Program-made: the position numbers and the translations under genes
Notes under the pieces: model-generated
Seen by the model: the letters and a program-made list of their open reading frames with translations, nothing else
The model's database searches: none
Told to the model about the DNA's origin: nothing
Assembly (NCBI GenBank): GCA_023374025.1
Contig: SIJG01000017.1
Span: forward strand, 1,379,671-1,443,670
DNA from: Heterodera schachtii
Lineage: Eukaryota; Nematoda; Chromadorea; Rhabditida; Heteroderidae
Direction of reading: 5' to 3'
DNA: 64,000 nucleotides
Shown: in pieces, positions 37,002 to 47,958 of the stretch
Position numbering within the stretch: the stretch's first letter is position 1
Layout of the letters: each line of letters starts with the position of its first letter

Positions 37002-38439
37002 TTTTCAGAGAGCAAAAGAAGAATTAGCATTCTTATCAAGGAAAGATTTTTCCTTTTCATGGTTTAAAAATGCAAATTCAAATTAAAAATGTAAATTAAA
37101 TTTGATCGTTTGTCTCTCTGCTCCTCTGATCACTCGTCTCTTTTCCTTTCTCCGTCTGCTGTTCTTCCTCCACCTTTTGTTTTAAAAGTGTGAAAAGGCT
37201 CTTAAATCAAAGTAATTAATATTTTCGCTTGGTTTGGCTTTCTCCGACCTCCGTCAAATGGTCATGTCGAACGATCACTTCGTCCTGAAATTCCCTTCCA
37301 TCAAATTGAAAATGCCTTTCCAAATTCGTTCCACGTGTCGGACGCCCTTCGATTTGCCCGCAACACAGTGACCAGCGAACGAATGCGTGCCTTTGCCAAC
37401 TCCGAACGCGAACAAATTGCCCACCCGCCATCCGACAAAGGTTTGCTCAGAGCCGATGAATGGAGGAATTTGCGCAAGGTAAGCCGATTAAAACTGAAAT
37501 GGACAATTGGATAGGTTAATTGAATGAGATGAGTTCATCAACCAACCCCTGGACAATTTTGAATGCTTCTGCCAAACAACGATGGAGCAAAACAGAGGCG
37601 GCATTTTCCCCTTCGTCGAGCAGCACTTTGGCACGTGCAAAAATGTGTGGCAATGTTTCCAATTGGGTTTTAACAAAGTTCGAGCGACGCATTTCCTGAA
37701 ATTATTGTTTGTGGTCTGATTGTTATTGTGCTCACTTCGCAATCGCTAACAAACAGCACGAGGGACTGAAGATGAATTGTTCGGAAGTGCGCGAAGAGAA
37801 GGGCCGGCAAAGCATTCAGGTGATCGCATTCGGAAAGCCCATCTTCGAATTGTTCTCCAAGAGCAATTGCATCGCGGAAATGACCCATGGATTGCTGAAG
37901 TTGGATAAGCTGAAAGGAGGAGCCAATTAATTAAGAAAGGCAAACGCAAAGACAAACACCTGCAATTTGGCCGTGTGATTGGCTTCGTCCAATTCGATGA
38001 TGGCACGGCACGCGCGGACAGCCGACTGCAAATTGCCCTTCTGACGATACGCCTCGCTGAGAAAGGCCCAAATGGCACAAATTTGTTGTCGATGCTCAAT
38101 CTTGGCAGTTGAAGAGTTCAAATTAGGGTTACACGGGTCCGGGTATTTGGGCAAAAATCGGGTCCGGGTATTGCCGGGTCCTGAAAAGCCGGGTCCGGGT
38201 CCAAGATTTTAAACCGGGTCCGGGTCCGGGTATCGGGTCCAACCGGGTCCTGAAAAAAATCCAAAAAATTTTATTTTTTTCAAATTAGGTAATTTTTTCT
38301 TAAAAATAAAAGCTTATACTTAAAGGCGGCCATGAATTTTTTTTTGTAATTCTTAATGCGATTTGTAACAGATTTTGTCCAAAAAAATAACTAAACTTTT
38401 GAGGCAATTTTTTTATGAAAAAAAAAGAATTTCTAGTCC

Positions 38440-38461
38440 GGCGGTGCCGACAGGCGCCGCC
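38440..38461. repeat. GC-rich hairpin inside the hAT-like element
   Basis: GGCGGTGCC-GACA-GGCGCCGCC: a 9-bp stem with one G-T and a 4-base loop. The same word is at 16414-16435 and, inverted, at 28747-28768. Confidence 0.55.
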
Positions 38462-38783
38462 GGGAAAAAATTGGGAATTTTGGCCATATTCTTAGCAGAT
38501 TTTCAACAAAAAATTAGTAGTTTTGTGGACTTTCGGAAAAATTTAGCTAAATTTTTACGAAAATTTGGATGAGTTAGGTTTTGGAGGGGCACCAACAAGG
38601 AAAATCGAAAATTTATGCAAAAATACAATTTTTCCTTCAAAATTTATTATTTTGATATTGTATAAAAATTATATCAAAATTTTTTAAAAATTTATTTATT
38701 AAAGAAGAAAGTAATTTTATTTAAAAATTTTTGATTAATGAAATGCAAAATCTTTAAAAAATGTTTAAAAGAGATCGATATGT

Positions 38784-38851
38784 GAATGAAGTGAACCTGA
38801 GAAACACGAAACAGAATCCAAAAGATTAACCACTAAGCCACAGGAGCAATA
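38784..38851 (-). tRNA. degenerate tRNA-like sequence inside the hAT-like element
   Basis: On the minus strand, GCTCCTGTGGCTTAGTGGTT contains an A-box-like TGGCTTAGTGG. About 40 bases on, GGTTCACTTC is a damaged B box. Spacing fits a tRNA but the stems are poor. Probably a tRNA relic carried by the element. Confidence 0.35.
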
Positions 38852-39104
38852 AATAACAATTTTTAAAATAAATCTTAATTTAATTTAAAAAATTTTTCCT
38901 TTCCTCCAACTTTGGTCAACAATTTGATCCAGACCCCCATTCTTACCAGTGTACTTTTGGACCCGGTTGGACCCGGACCTACCGGGTCGGGTACCGGGTA
39001 TTGGATTTTCAAAAAACCGAGTCCGGGTCCGGGTAGTGAAAAAACCGGGTATCCGGGTCTAGGACCCGGTCGGGTACCCGGACCCGTGTAACCCTAGTTC
39101 AAAT

Positions 39105-39780
39105 CATAAATTAGCAAAATGAAATCGAACATTTTCGGGTCTCTCGCCAAACGTATTTGCCATCAATCGAATGGACTTTTGACACTTGTCAATGGCACTG
39201 TCGAATCTGCCCGCGTTAATCTCCAGAATTGCTGTTTGGCGCAGTGCCCACAGCGAAGTTGGCCGATTGGACAGAAACTGTTGGAGAGCATGGAAACGAA
39301 CGGCATCAGCAGAATTCTGCAAATGAAATGCAAAGAGTAAAAAAAATCATCTCCAATTCAGGAATTGCATTGTGCAAAGACCCCCCCCCCCCATCTCCAC
39401 CCCAATTCTGTCCCCCAAAATCACCAACAATTGAATAATAAGCCGATTTTCACGCTTGCCTGGACTTGTTTTTGCAAATGGGGATGGATCAGATAGGCCC
39501 ACCCCTCCCCCCCCCCCCCCCCCACTCTTAATGTGTCTCAATCCAACAGAGAGAACAAAGTCTTTCGTAGACATTGCGCAACTAACCCAAATTCTGTGAT
39601 TTTTAATATAAATTTTGATTCCGAAAAACAACAATTATAGTGTTGAGATAAGCTGTAAATGAAGCCCAAATCAAGTGTCCATTGACGGATGGATGATTCC
39701 AATGTCTTAATTTAATTGGAAAGAATCCGTGTGTCCATGAGATTTTGGAGAAAAAAACGGAGAAATATGTAGGGAATGAT
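39105..39780. other. end of arm 1 and junction to satellite
   Basis: Contains the first SKI3 exon copy (to 39316), C-runs near 39381 and 39508, and the last base homologous to arm 2 (about 39748). The satellite starts about 30 bp further on. Confidence 0.5.
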
Positions 39781-42700
39781 ATTCGTAGGAATAGGTATTT
39801 ACATTAAGCTTCCAAAATTAGAAATGATAGCGATTCCCCTCCATAAATTTGAAGGTTGATTTGTGTTTTTTCGTTTTTAAGTGCATAAACAACGAAACTA
39901 TATTTTGTTACTTTATCCGTGTGGTCTTTACAAGAATATTAATAAAAGTATGTTTATACGATAAGGCACTAAGAAGCTGTAAAAATACTTGATTCTTGTC
40001 CATTCCTTTAGTAATTTCACTACTAAGCTCACTCATTTCTATTTAAGAGTGTTTTGTTTTGAAGCACTATATAAATATCAGCGAATTTTTATTGTTCGCC
40101 GAGAATCTTTGTAACTGATTAACAAATTTTTAAAATTTAACTAGTGAGAGGGAATTATAAAACATGATATTCGTAGGAATAGGTATTTACATTAAGCTTC
40201 CAAAATTAGAAATGATAGCGATTCCCCTCCATAAATTTGAAGGTTGATTTGTGTTTTTTCGTTTTTAAGTGCATAAACAACGAAACTATATTTTGTTACT
40301 TTATCCGTGTGGTCTTTACAAGAATATTAATAAAAGTATGTTTATACGATAAGGCACTAAGAAGCTGTAAAAATACTTGATTCTTGTCCATTCCTTTAGT
40401 AATTTCACTACTAAGCTCACTCATTTCTATTTAAGAGTGTTTTGTTTTGAAGCACTATATAAATATCAGCGAATTTTTATTGTTCGCCGAGAATCTTTGT
40501 AACTGATTAACAAATTTTTAAAATTTAACTAGTGAGAGGGAATTATAAAACATGATATTCGTAGGAATAGGTATTTACATTAAGCTTCCAAAATTAGAAA
40601 TGATAGCGATTCCCCTCCATAAATTTGAAGGTTGATTTGTGTTTTTTCGTTTTTAAGTGCATAAACAACGAAACTATATTTTGTTACTTTATCCGTGTGG
40701 TCTTTACAAGAATATTAATAAAAGTATGTTTATACGATAAGGCACTAAGAAGCTGTAAAAATACTTGATTCTTGTCCATTCCTTTAGTAATTTCACTACT
40801 AAGCTCACTCATTTCTATTTAAGAGTGTTTTGTTTTGAAGCACTATATAAATATCAGCGAATTTTTATTGTTCGCCGAGAATCTTTGTAACTGATTAACA
40901 AATTTTTAAAATTTAACTAGTGAGAGGGAATTATAAAACATGATATTCGTAGGAATAGGTATTTACATTAAGCTTCCAAAATTAGAAATGATAGCGATTC
41001 CCCTCCATAAATTTGAAGGTTGATTTGTGTTTTTTCGTTTTTAAGTGCATAAACAACGAAACTATATTTTGTTACTTTATCCGTGTGGTCTTTACAAGAA
41101 TATTAATAAAAGTATGTTTATACGATAAGGCACTAAGAAGCTGTAAAAATACTTGATTCTTGTCCATTCCTTTAGTAATTTCACTACTAAGCTCACTCAT
41201 TTCTATTTAAGAGTGTTTTGTTTTGAAGCACTATATAAATATCAGCGAATTTTTATTGTTCGCCGAGAATCTTTGTAACTGATTAACAAATTTTTAAAAT
41301 TTAACTAGTGAGAGGGAATTATAAAACATGATATTCGTAGGAATAGGTATTTACATTAAGCTTCCAAAATTAGAAATGATAGCGATTCCCCTCCATAAAT
41401 TTGAAGGTTGATTTGTGTTTTTTCGTTTTTAAGTGCATAAACAACGAAACTATATTTTGTTACTTTATCCGTGTGGTCTTTACAAGAATATTAATAAAAG
41501 TATGTTTATACGATAAGGCACTAAGAAGCTGTAAAAATACTTGATTCTTGTCCATTCCTTTAGTAATTTCACTACTAAGCTCACTCATTTCTATTTAAGA
41601 GTGTTTTGTTTTGAAGCACTATATAAATATCAGCGAATTTTTATTGTTCGCCGAGAATCTTTGTAACTGATTAACAAATTTTTAAAATTTAACTAGTGAG
41701 AGGGAATTATAAAACATGATATTCGTAGGAATAGGTATTTACATTAAGCTTCCAAAATTAGAAATGATAGCGATTCCCCTCCATAAATTTGAAGGTTGAT
41801 TTGTGTTTTTTCGTTTTTAAGTGCATAAACAACGAAACTATATTTTGTTACTTTATCCGTGTGGTCTTTACAAGAATATTAATAAAAGTATGTTTATACG
41901 ATAAGGCACTAAGAAGCTGTAAAAATACTTGATTCTTGTCCATTCCTTTAGTAATTTCACTACTAAGCTCACTCATTTCTATTTAAGAGTGTTTTGTTTT
42001 GAAGCACTATATAAATATCAGCGAATTTTTATTGTTCGCCGAGAATCTTTGTAACTGATTAACAAATTTTTAAAATTTAACTAGTGAGAGGGAATTATAA
42101 AACATGATATTCGTAGGAATAGGTATTTACATTAAGCTTCCAAAATTAGAAATGATAGCGATTCCCCTCCATAAATTTGAAGGTTGATTTGTGTTTTTTC
42201 GTTTTTAAGTGCATAAACAACGAAACTATATTTTGTTACTTTATCCGTGTGGTCTTTACAAGAATATTAATAAAAGTATGTTTATACGATAAGGCACTAA
42301 GGAGCTGTAAAAATACTTGATTCTTGTCCATTCCTTTAGTAATTTCACTACTAAGCTCACTCATTTCTATTTAAGAGTGTTTTGTTTTGAAGCACTATAT
42401 AAATATCAGCGAATTTTTATTGTTCGCCGAGAATCTTTGTAACTGATTAACAAATTTTTAAAATTTAACTAGTGAGAGGGAATTATAAAACATGATATTC
42501 GTAGGAATAGGTATTTACATTAAGCTTCCAAAATTAGAAATGATAGCGATTCCCCTCCATAAATTTGAAGGTTGATTTGTGTTTTTTCGTTTTTAAGTGC
42601 ATAAACAACGAAACTATATTTTGTTACTTTATCCGTGTGGTCTTTACAAGAATATTAATAAAAGTATGTTTATACGATAAGGCACTAAGAAGCTGTAAAA

Positions 42701-43720
42701 ATACTTGATTCTTGTCCATTCCTTTAGTAATTTCACTACTAAGCTCACTCATTTCTATTTAAGAGTGTTTTGTTTTGAAGCACTATATAAATATCAGCGA
42801 ATTTTTATTGTTCGCCGAGAATCTTTGTAACTGATTAACAAATTTTTAAAATTTAACTAGTGAGAGGGAATTATAAAACATGATATTCGTAGGAATAGGT
42901 ATTTACATTAAGCTTCCAAAATTAGAAATGATAGCGATTCCCCTCCATAAATTTGAAGGTTGATTTGTGTTTTTTCGTTTTTAAGTGCATAAACAACGAA
43001 ACTATATTTTGTTACTTTATCCGTGTGGTCTTTACAAGAATATTAATAAAAGTATGTTTATACGATAAGGCACTAAGAAGCTGTAAAAATACTTGATTCT
43101 TGTCCATTCCTTTAGTAATTTCACTACTAAGCTCACTCATTTCTATTTAAGAGTGTTTTGTTTTGAAGCACTATATAAATATCAGCGAATTTTTATTGTT
43201 CGCCGAGAATCTTTGTAACTGATTAACAAATTTTTAAAATTTAACTAGTGAGAGGGAATTATAAAACATGATATTCGTAGGAATAGGTATTTACATTAAG
43301 CTTCCAAAATTAGAAATGATAGCGATTCCCCTCCATAAATTTGAAGGTTGATTTGTGTTTTTTCGTTTTTAAGTGCATAAACAACGAAACTATATTTTGT
43401 TACTTTATCCGTGTGGTCTTTACAAGAATATTAATAAAAGTATGTTTATACGATAAGGCACTAAGAAGCTGTAAAAATACTTGATTCTTGTCCATTCCTT
43501 TAGTAATTTCACTACTAAGCTCACTCATTTCTATTTAAGAGTGTTTTGTTTTGAAGCACTATATAAATATCAGCGAATTTTTATTGTTCGCCGAGAATCT
43601 TTGTAACTGATTAACAAATTTTTAAAATTTAACTAGTGAGAGGGAATTATAAAACATGATATTCGTAGGAATAGGTGTTTACATTAAGCTTCGAAAATTA
43701 GAAATGATAGCGATTCCCCT
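39781..43720. repeat. 388-bp satellite array, ten full units plus a partial
   Basis: Unit starts (ATTCGTAGGAATAGG) fall at 39781, 40169, 40557, 40945, 41333, 41721, 42109, 42497, 42885, 43273 and 43661, exactly 388 bp apart. Units are nearly identical. Seen differences: one A to G at about 42301, and two changes in the terminal partial unit (GGTGTTTAC, CTTCGAAA). AT-rich, with AAGCTT in every unit, a TATATAAAT box and a small GCGAA...TTCGC hairpin. No long open frame. Confidence 0.95.
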
Positions 43721-44362
43721 CCCCACCCCTTAAACATAAGTCGAAATTCGGAAAATCGTTTTGTTTTAAAAACCTTTTTCTCAAAATAGAGATAGCGAAC
43801 ATATTACAAGTAAAAAAAAATTAGTAAAAAGAATTTTCTCTAATATACATATTTCTTTTACATATATGCAACCGCGCGAAAACGGCGGCGCGAAAACGAC
43901 CCCGACCGACGAACTGGACAGTGACGAAATGAGCGGCCACCTTTGGCAGTATTACCCTTTTTCGTTATTTCATGTCGATAAATAAAAGACAAAAAACACG
44001 ATTTCGCTCCCTCCCCTCCCCATGTCTGTCTTCAACGAACACGAAAACTCCACATAAATATGTTTTCATTATTTTTTAAATAAACATTTTTTCTATCAAA
44101 AAATAGGGGAGGGGAACAACATCGGCAGTACGTATCACCCTCGGCTTTCAATAATTTTCGCTGTTTCGATTTATTCTTTCGCTTCTGTCTGTGCCGTTTC
44201 CCATTCCTCCCATTGCCCTTTCGTTATTTTTCCATGCCAAAAATTTGAGGTAACAATCCAAAGCATAGGCGAGCATTGCCGAAAATCCGAAGAACTAAAA
44301 AGGAATTTACCACGACCTACAATCGATGGATTTGTTTCATTTCTCCATTTTAATTCATTGGA
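43721..44362. other. intergenic
   Basis: AT-rich with a short GC-rich island near 43870-43950. No gene recognised; it includes the 3' flank of the MARVEL gene. Confidence 0.4.
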
Positions 44363-45071
44363 TTATTCGCTGACCGCGGCAATTGCCCATCCGCCGGCGT
44401 AGGGATGGCTTACTGAGGCGATGGCCAACCTGAGAAAGAGCGGGAGAGGCACTGATCAGTGGTGATCGGAGCAAAAAAGAAAAGTAATGGCTAACACTGA
44501 TCCGGCGATAAAATAGAAGATAGTCCAGGCAAAACAATAGATCATTTCCTTAATGTGAAATGAGTGGCTGAGAAAAGCTCTCTTCTACGCATACGCTGAC
44601 TATCCACGGAATCTGTGGGAACTGATCGACGATATGGAAAAGGTAAAGCTGAAGGGAAAGGGAAAAGAGTGCAAAAGAGCAGCGGGCGGAATCACTTTGG
44701 ACTCATAATTACCACGAGAAGCGTTAGGGAAATGATGAAGCCGAACACGGAAACGAACGTGGCGCCGCCAACGCCCGCGTAGTAAGCAGGGCCACCAATT
44801 AGCAAGCAGAAGAAGCAGAGCAGGTTAAATACCTTTTGGGAATGGACACTAATTACGGTAATTGGCCAACCAACGTGCATACGGTAATCCGCACTCAAAC
44901 GGTAGAGTTAAGACTTACAATGACAATGACCTTCAGAAGACCGGGCAAAGTGCGCAGATAGCTCGTGTCCAGCCACGGGTTGAACTGAACATTGCCCCCG
45001 TCATAATTGGGCACTGTCGGCACCCAACGGGCGCCGGTGGTCGTCGTGTACACGCGCGTCTCCTCATACAT
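44363..45071 (-). CDS. MARVEL-domain four-pass membrane protein
   Basis: Starts MYEETRVYTTTTGARWVP, a cytosolic tail, then DTSYLRTLPGLLKVIVI entering membrane segment 1. Later exons give VFNLLCFFCLLIGGPAYYAG, FVSVFGFIISLTLLV, LYLFHIVDQFPQIPWI and EMIYCFAWTIFYFIAGS, and the last ends AIAAVSE (stop 44363). Four hydrophobic segments and the LY.FH..D motif fit the MARVEL/CMTM-like family seen in vesicle and junction membranes. Five exons with introns of about 50-70 bp. The substrate or partner is not predictable. It diverges from troponin C. Confidence 0.75.
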
Positions 45072-46136
45072 TAATTAGGGCCCCGGAAGCGGACTTTTTC
45101 AACGGGGATGGGTTGTCGGTTTGTTGGACAGGCGAAGTTTCACTTTCCGAGTGATGGCCTCCCCCCCGTCCTTCCAATTGTTCATTACCCCCCCCCCCCC
45201 TCTTCAATTCTTTGTTCCATTGCGTTCAATCGATCGCTATTTAAGTCGGCCGAGGATTTCATTTATCCAATCGGCGTTTCCGAATGAGTGCCCCTCCGGC
45301 CAATGCTTTTCCTTTGGCTCTTACGTCAGCCTTTCCTCCGCTTGCGTTTCCATGCATTTCTTCGCCAACTGTTCCTTTCCCCTAAAATTTGTCTGCCCTT
45401 TCTGTGCCGCATTCGTTCGTTCCTTTGCCGGTTGATCAATCACGCATTTGGCTGCTGAAAATATGTCTTTTTTGCTTTATTTCTTTTGGCTCCCCCCCCC
45501 CTCTCTCTCTCTCTCTCTCTGTTTCTCCCTCTCTCTTTCTCTGTCTCCCTTCTTCCCCCTTTCCCTCTCTCTCTCTCTCTCTCTCTCCCCCTCTCTCCCT
45601 CCCACTCATGGCCCCCCCCCTCGCTTCCCCTCCCGCTTCCCTCTCCGCCCCTTCCTTCCAATGCCCTCTCCTGTTTTATGAGCAGTTGTTTCCGACATCT
45701 CCGGTTGATCTCCTCTCCGATCAAATCCCCACTCTTCCTCTTTATCCCCTCTCAGCATCATCCTTTCTTTCTCACATTTCTCCAGACGATCTCTCCCCCT
45801 CCCCTCCCCCTCTCTCTCTCTCTCTCATCACATTACATTTTCTCCATTTGCTCGGCTTTGAGCCAATTGTTCTCTGCGTTTTTCTCTGTCTCTCACTCTC
45901 TCCAGTCCATCACTGTTATTCTGATTGGACATTCCGATCAGTTTCCGCTCTTCCTCCCCACCCTCGGGCTATTCGTCGAACCCCACACATTTGTCCAATC
46001 GCCCGTCCGTTTTCGATCGTCCTTCCTTTTCTCCCCTCTTTTTTTTTTTGCTCCTTTAACTCATTTTCTTGATCCACCACCGTTTTGTCCTCCTACCCAT
46101 TTCCTAAATCAAATAACAATCACAGATCGCTGAGAA
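45072..46136. promoter_or_regulatory. pyrimidine-rich region upstream of troponin C
   Basis: About 1 kb between divergent MARVEL and troponin C genes. It holds CT dinucleotide arrays (about 45500-45620 and 45807-45830) and poly-C. A 3' splice site (CACAG at 46120-46124) just before the troponin start could receive a spliced leader or an upstream UTR exon. The long open frames here are low-complexity artefacts. Confidence 0.5.
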
Positions 46137-46824
46137 ATGGCCGAGAACATCGAAGAAATCCTTGCCGAAATCGACGGCTCCCAAATTGAGGAGTACCAAC
46201 GCTTTTTCGACATGTTCGACCGCGGGAAGAACGGTTACATAATGGCCACTCAAATTGGGCAAATTATGAACGCGATGGAGCAGGACTTTGACGAGAAGAC
46301 CCTCAGAAAGTGGGTAGTAATTGCGTATAATTGGCACTTGGCCCATCCAACAAATGTTCTCCCCCGCTCCCGACAGATTGATCCGAAAATTTGACGCGGA
46401 CGGCTCGGGAAAATTGGAATTCGACGAATTCTGCGCGTTGGTGTACACTGTGGCCAACACCGTGGACAAAGACACGTTGCGAAAAGAGCTGAGAGAGGCA
46501 TTCCGACTGTTTGACAAGGAGGCGAGTAAAATTGGAATGGCATGGGCAGATGAAGCACTCATAATTATTATTATTCATCCATTGACCGGATGCTAATTGG
46601 TCCTTTGGCATTTTGCTATAATTAGCATCGTTTAATTATTTCCAATTTCCCTTCAGGGCAATGGTTACATTTCGCGCCCCACGCTCAAAGGACTGCTGCA
46701 TGAAATTGCACCCGATCTCAGCGACAAGGATTTGGAGGCGGCGGTGGACGAAATTGACGAGGACGGCAGTGGAAAGATCGAATTTGAGGAATTTTGGGAA
46801 CTGATGGCGGGCGAAACGGACTAA
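46137..46824 (+). CDS. pat-10-like: troponin C (body-wall type)
   Basis: Ca2+ sensor of the thin filament; binding releases troponin I inhibition of contraction. Three exons encode about 160 residues starting MAENIEEILAEIDGSQIEEY and ending ELMAGETD. Four EF-hand loops: DRGKNGYIMATQ (degenerate, Arg/Lys at early positions), DADGSGKLEFDE (canonical), DKEGNGYISRPT (partly degenerate) and DEDGSGKIEFEE (canonical). Regulatory site 2 and C-terminal site 4 are therefore the likely Ca2+ binders, as in C. elegans PAT-10. The second intron has a GC donor (GAG|GCGAGT, 46522). An A-rich 3' end with repeated AATAAA follows at about 46908. Confidence 0.93.
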
Positions 46825-47195
46825 ACAAGCGATCAGAAAGAGGGAAGAAAGAACGAAGGAAAGTGATCAATTGGCGGAAACGGCGGAACGTACAAAAAAA
46901 CGCCCTCAAAATAAAAATAAATAAATAATTCGCCAATTATTATTTTTGCAGCGGAATTTCCCATTAAAATTCAGTGAAAGTAAAATTATGAGGCAATAAA
47001 AAGAGGATGGGATGAACAAAACAATAAAACAAAATAAAAATATGAAAATAAACAAACGGACGAATAAATGAGAGGGAAATGCCAATTTTGTGGGGGATTA
47101 ATAAAAGCGACCGATTGGAGAATTATGGCAAATGTTTTGGGACTGACTGAGCCATTGGCCCAAAAGTGACAGAGATTCGGATCAGAGCCGTCAAA

Positions 47196-47958
47196 ATGCC
47201 AATGAGTTGGCAACATTTTTTGCTGATTGTTTTCTCCGTCGCTTTGTCCAAAGTGCGCCCTTTCCCTTGCGGCGTTTGTCCCAAACGAATTGTAAGTACA
47301 CTAATTGACCAATTAGTGCATTTAATGCTTAATTGGTCGCATTTGTCAGCTCATCGAAGCGTCCGTCGCTTCTTCGTCGTGCGGTGTCTCCGAAGAATGC
47401 GACGATCCGCCGAAAAATGCCGAAACAATCGCAACGACAGCCGCACCGTTAGCAGAAGCCAAAGGCAATTCATCAACAGAGGCGGGAAGGGACGAGGAGA
47501 AGGGCACCGAACGGACGGCGATTTTGGCAATTGCCATCCGAACTATGGCCAATGGAAGCAACGAAGAGGTGAAGCCGAAGGATAAGCCGAGAGAGAGGGA
47601 GGGCACGGGTTAAGTAGGCGCTTTTTCTAACCTCAGAGATGCTCTTCGTCCGATTGTCATTCGAATGGCATTTGTTTCGGCACTCCGTCCGATCCGTTGT
47701 GCCTCTGTTTCAAGGGCTTCTGTGGCCCTCTTTGCAAATGGGGCAAGTCATTTGCTAAATTGGCTAATTAAAAATTGGCTTTGTTGGAGGCCCGCCTTTT
47801 TTAAAACAAATTTCAGCCTTTTGTCCTGGACACAACGGATGCAATGGGCACGGTTGGTGCTTGGCCACTTCTGACAGTGCCAAATGCGTGTGCCAAACCA
47901 ATTTTTGGGGAAGGCACTGCGAAAAGAGCAAAAAGGGGGAGAAGAAGGGTGACTGAAA
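47196..47958 (+). CDS. secreted protein with two EGF-like domains
   Basis: Signal peptide MPMSWQHFLLIVFSVALS, then a short CGVC segment and a Ser/Thr/Ala/Glu-rich linker. The first Cys domain is CSSSDCHSNGICF...CLCFKGFCGPLC and the second CPGHNGCNGHGWC...CVCQTNFWGRHCE, each with the six Cys of an EGF repeat. It ends in a Lys-rich tail (KSKKGEKKGD, stop 47956-47958). The intron inside the EGF pair uses a perfect GCAAGT donor (47743). No membrane segment. The role is unknown; size and layout suit a cuticle, gland or extracellular matrix protein. Confidence 0.65.

Larger units (their letters stand above)
38124..39096. mobile_element. 973-bp hAT-like element with 8-bp target duplication
   Basis: Termini TAGGGTTACACGGGTCCGGGT and its inverted counterpart (ending ACCCGTGTAACCCTA). 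A perfect 8-bp duplication GTTCAAAT flanks it at 38116-38123 and 39097-39104. Many CCGGGT repeats fill both sub-terminal regions. The paralogous arm at about 59880-59887 has the uninterrupted site ATTTGAAC. No transposase frame. Confidence 0.88.
37216..39316 (-). pseudogene. deleted SKI3/TTC37 fragment
   Basis: Minus-strand copy of the SKI3-like exons at 59668-62449. From 39316 inward it has QQFLSNRPTSLWALRQ, a transposon in the next intron, the QKGNLQSAVRACRAIIELDE exon and the FVKTQLETLPHIF region. At about 37320 the exon ending DTWNE is fused directly to the last exon. The fusion reads NEFGKAFSI then stop, so the C-terminal TPRs are absent. Confidence 0.75.
35927..39748 (+). repeat. inverted segmental duplication, arm 1
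   Basis: Matches 59245-63748 in reverse orientation. Relative to arm 2 it lacks the collagen 5' end and about 1.67 kb of SKI3 (arm 2 60697-62370), and has gained a 973-bp transposon. Confidence 0.88.

Noticed and set aside
39781..43720. Regular repeats suggesting a CRISPR array
   Set aside because: Whole 388-bp units are identical with no unique spacers, and the genome is animal; it is satellite DNA.
45389..46133. Long overlapping plus-strand open frames of 215-227 codons
   Set aside because: They translate CT repeats and poly-C in three frames (Ser/Leu/Pro only) with no domain or splice signals.
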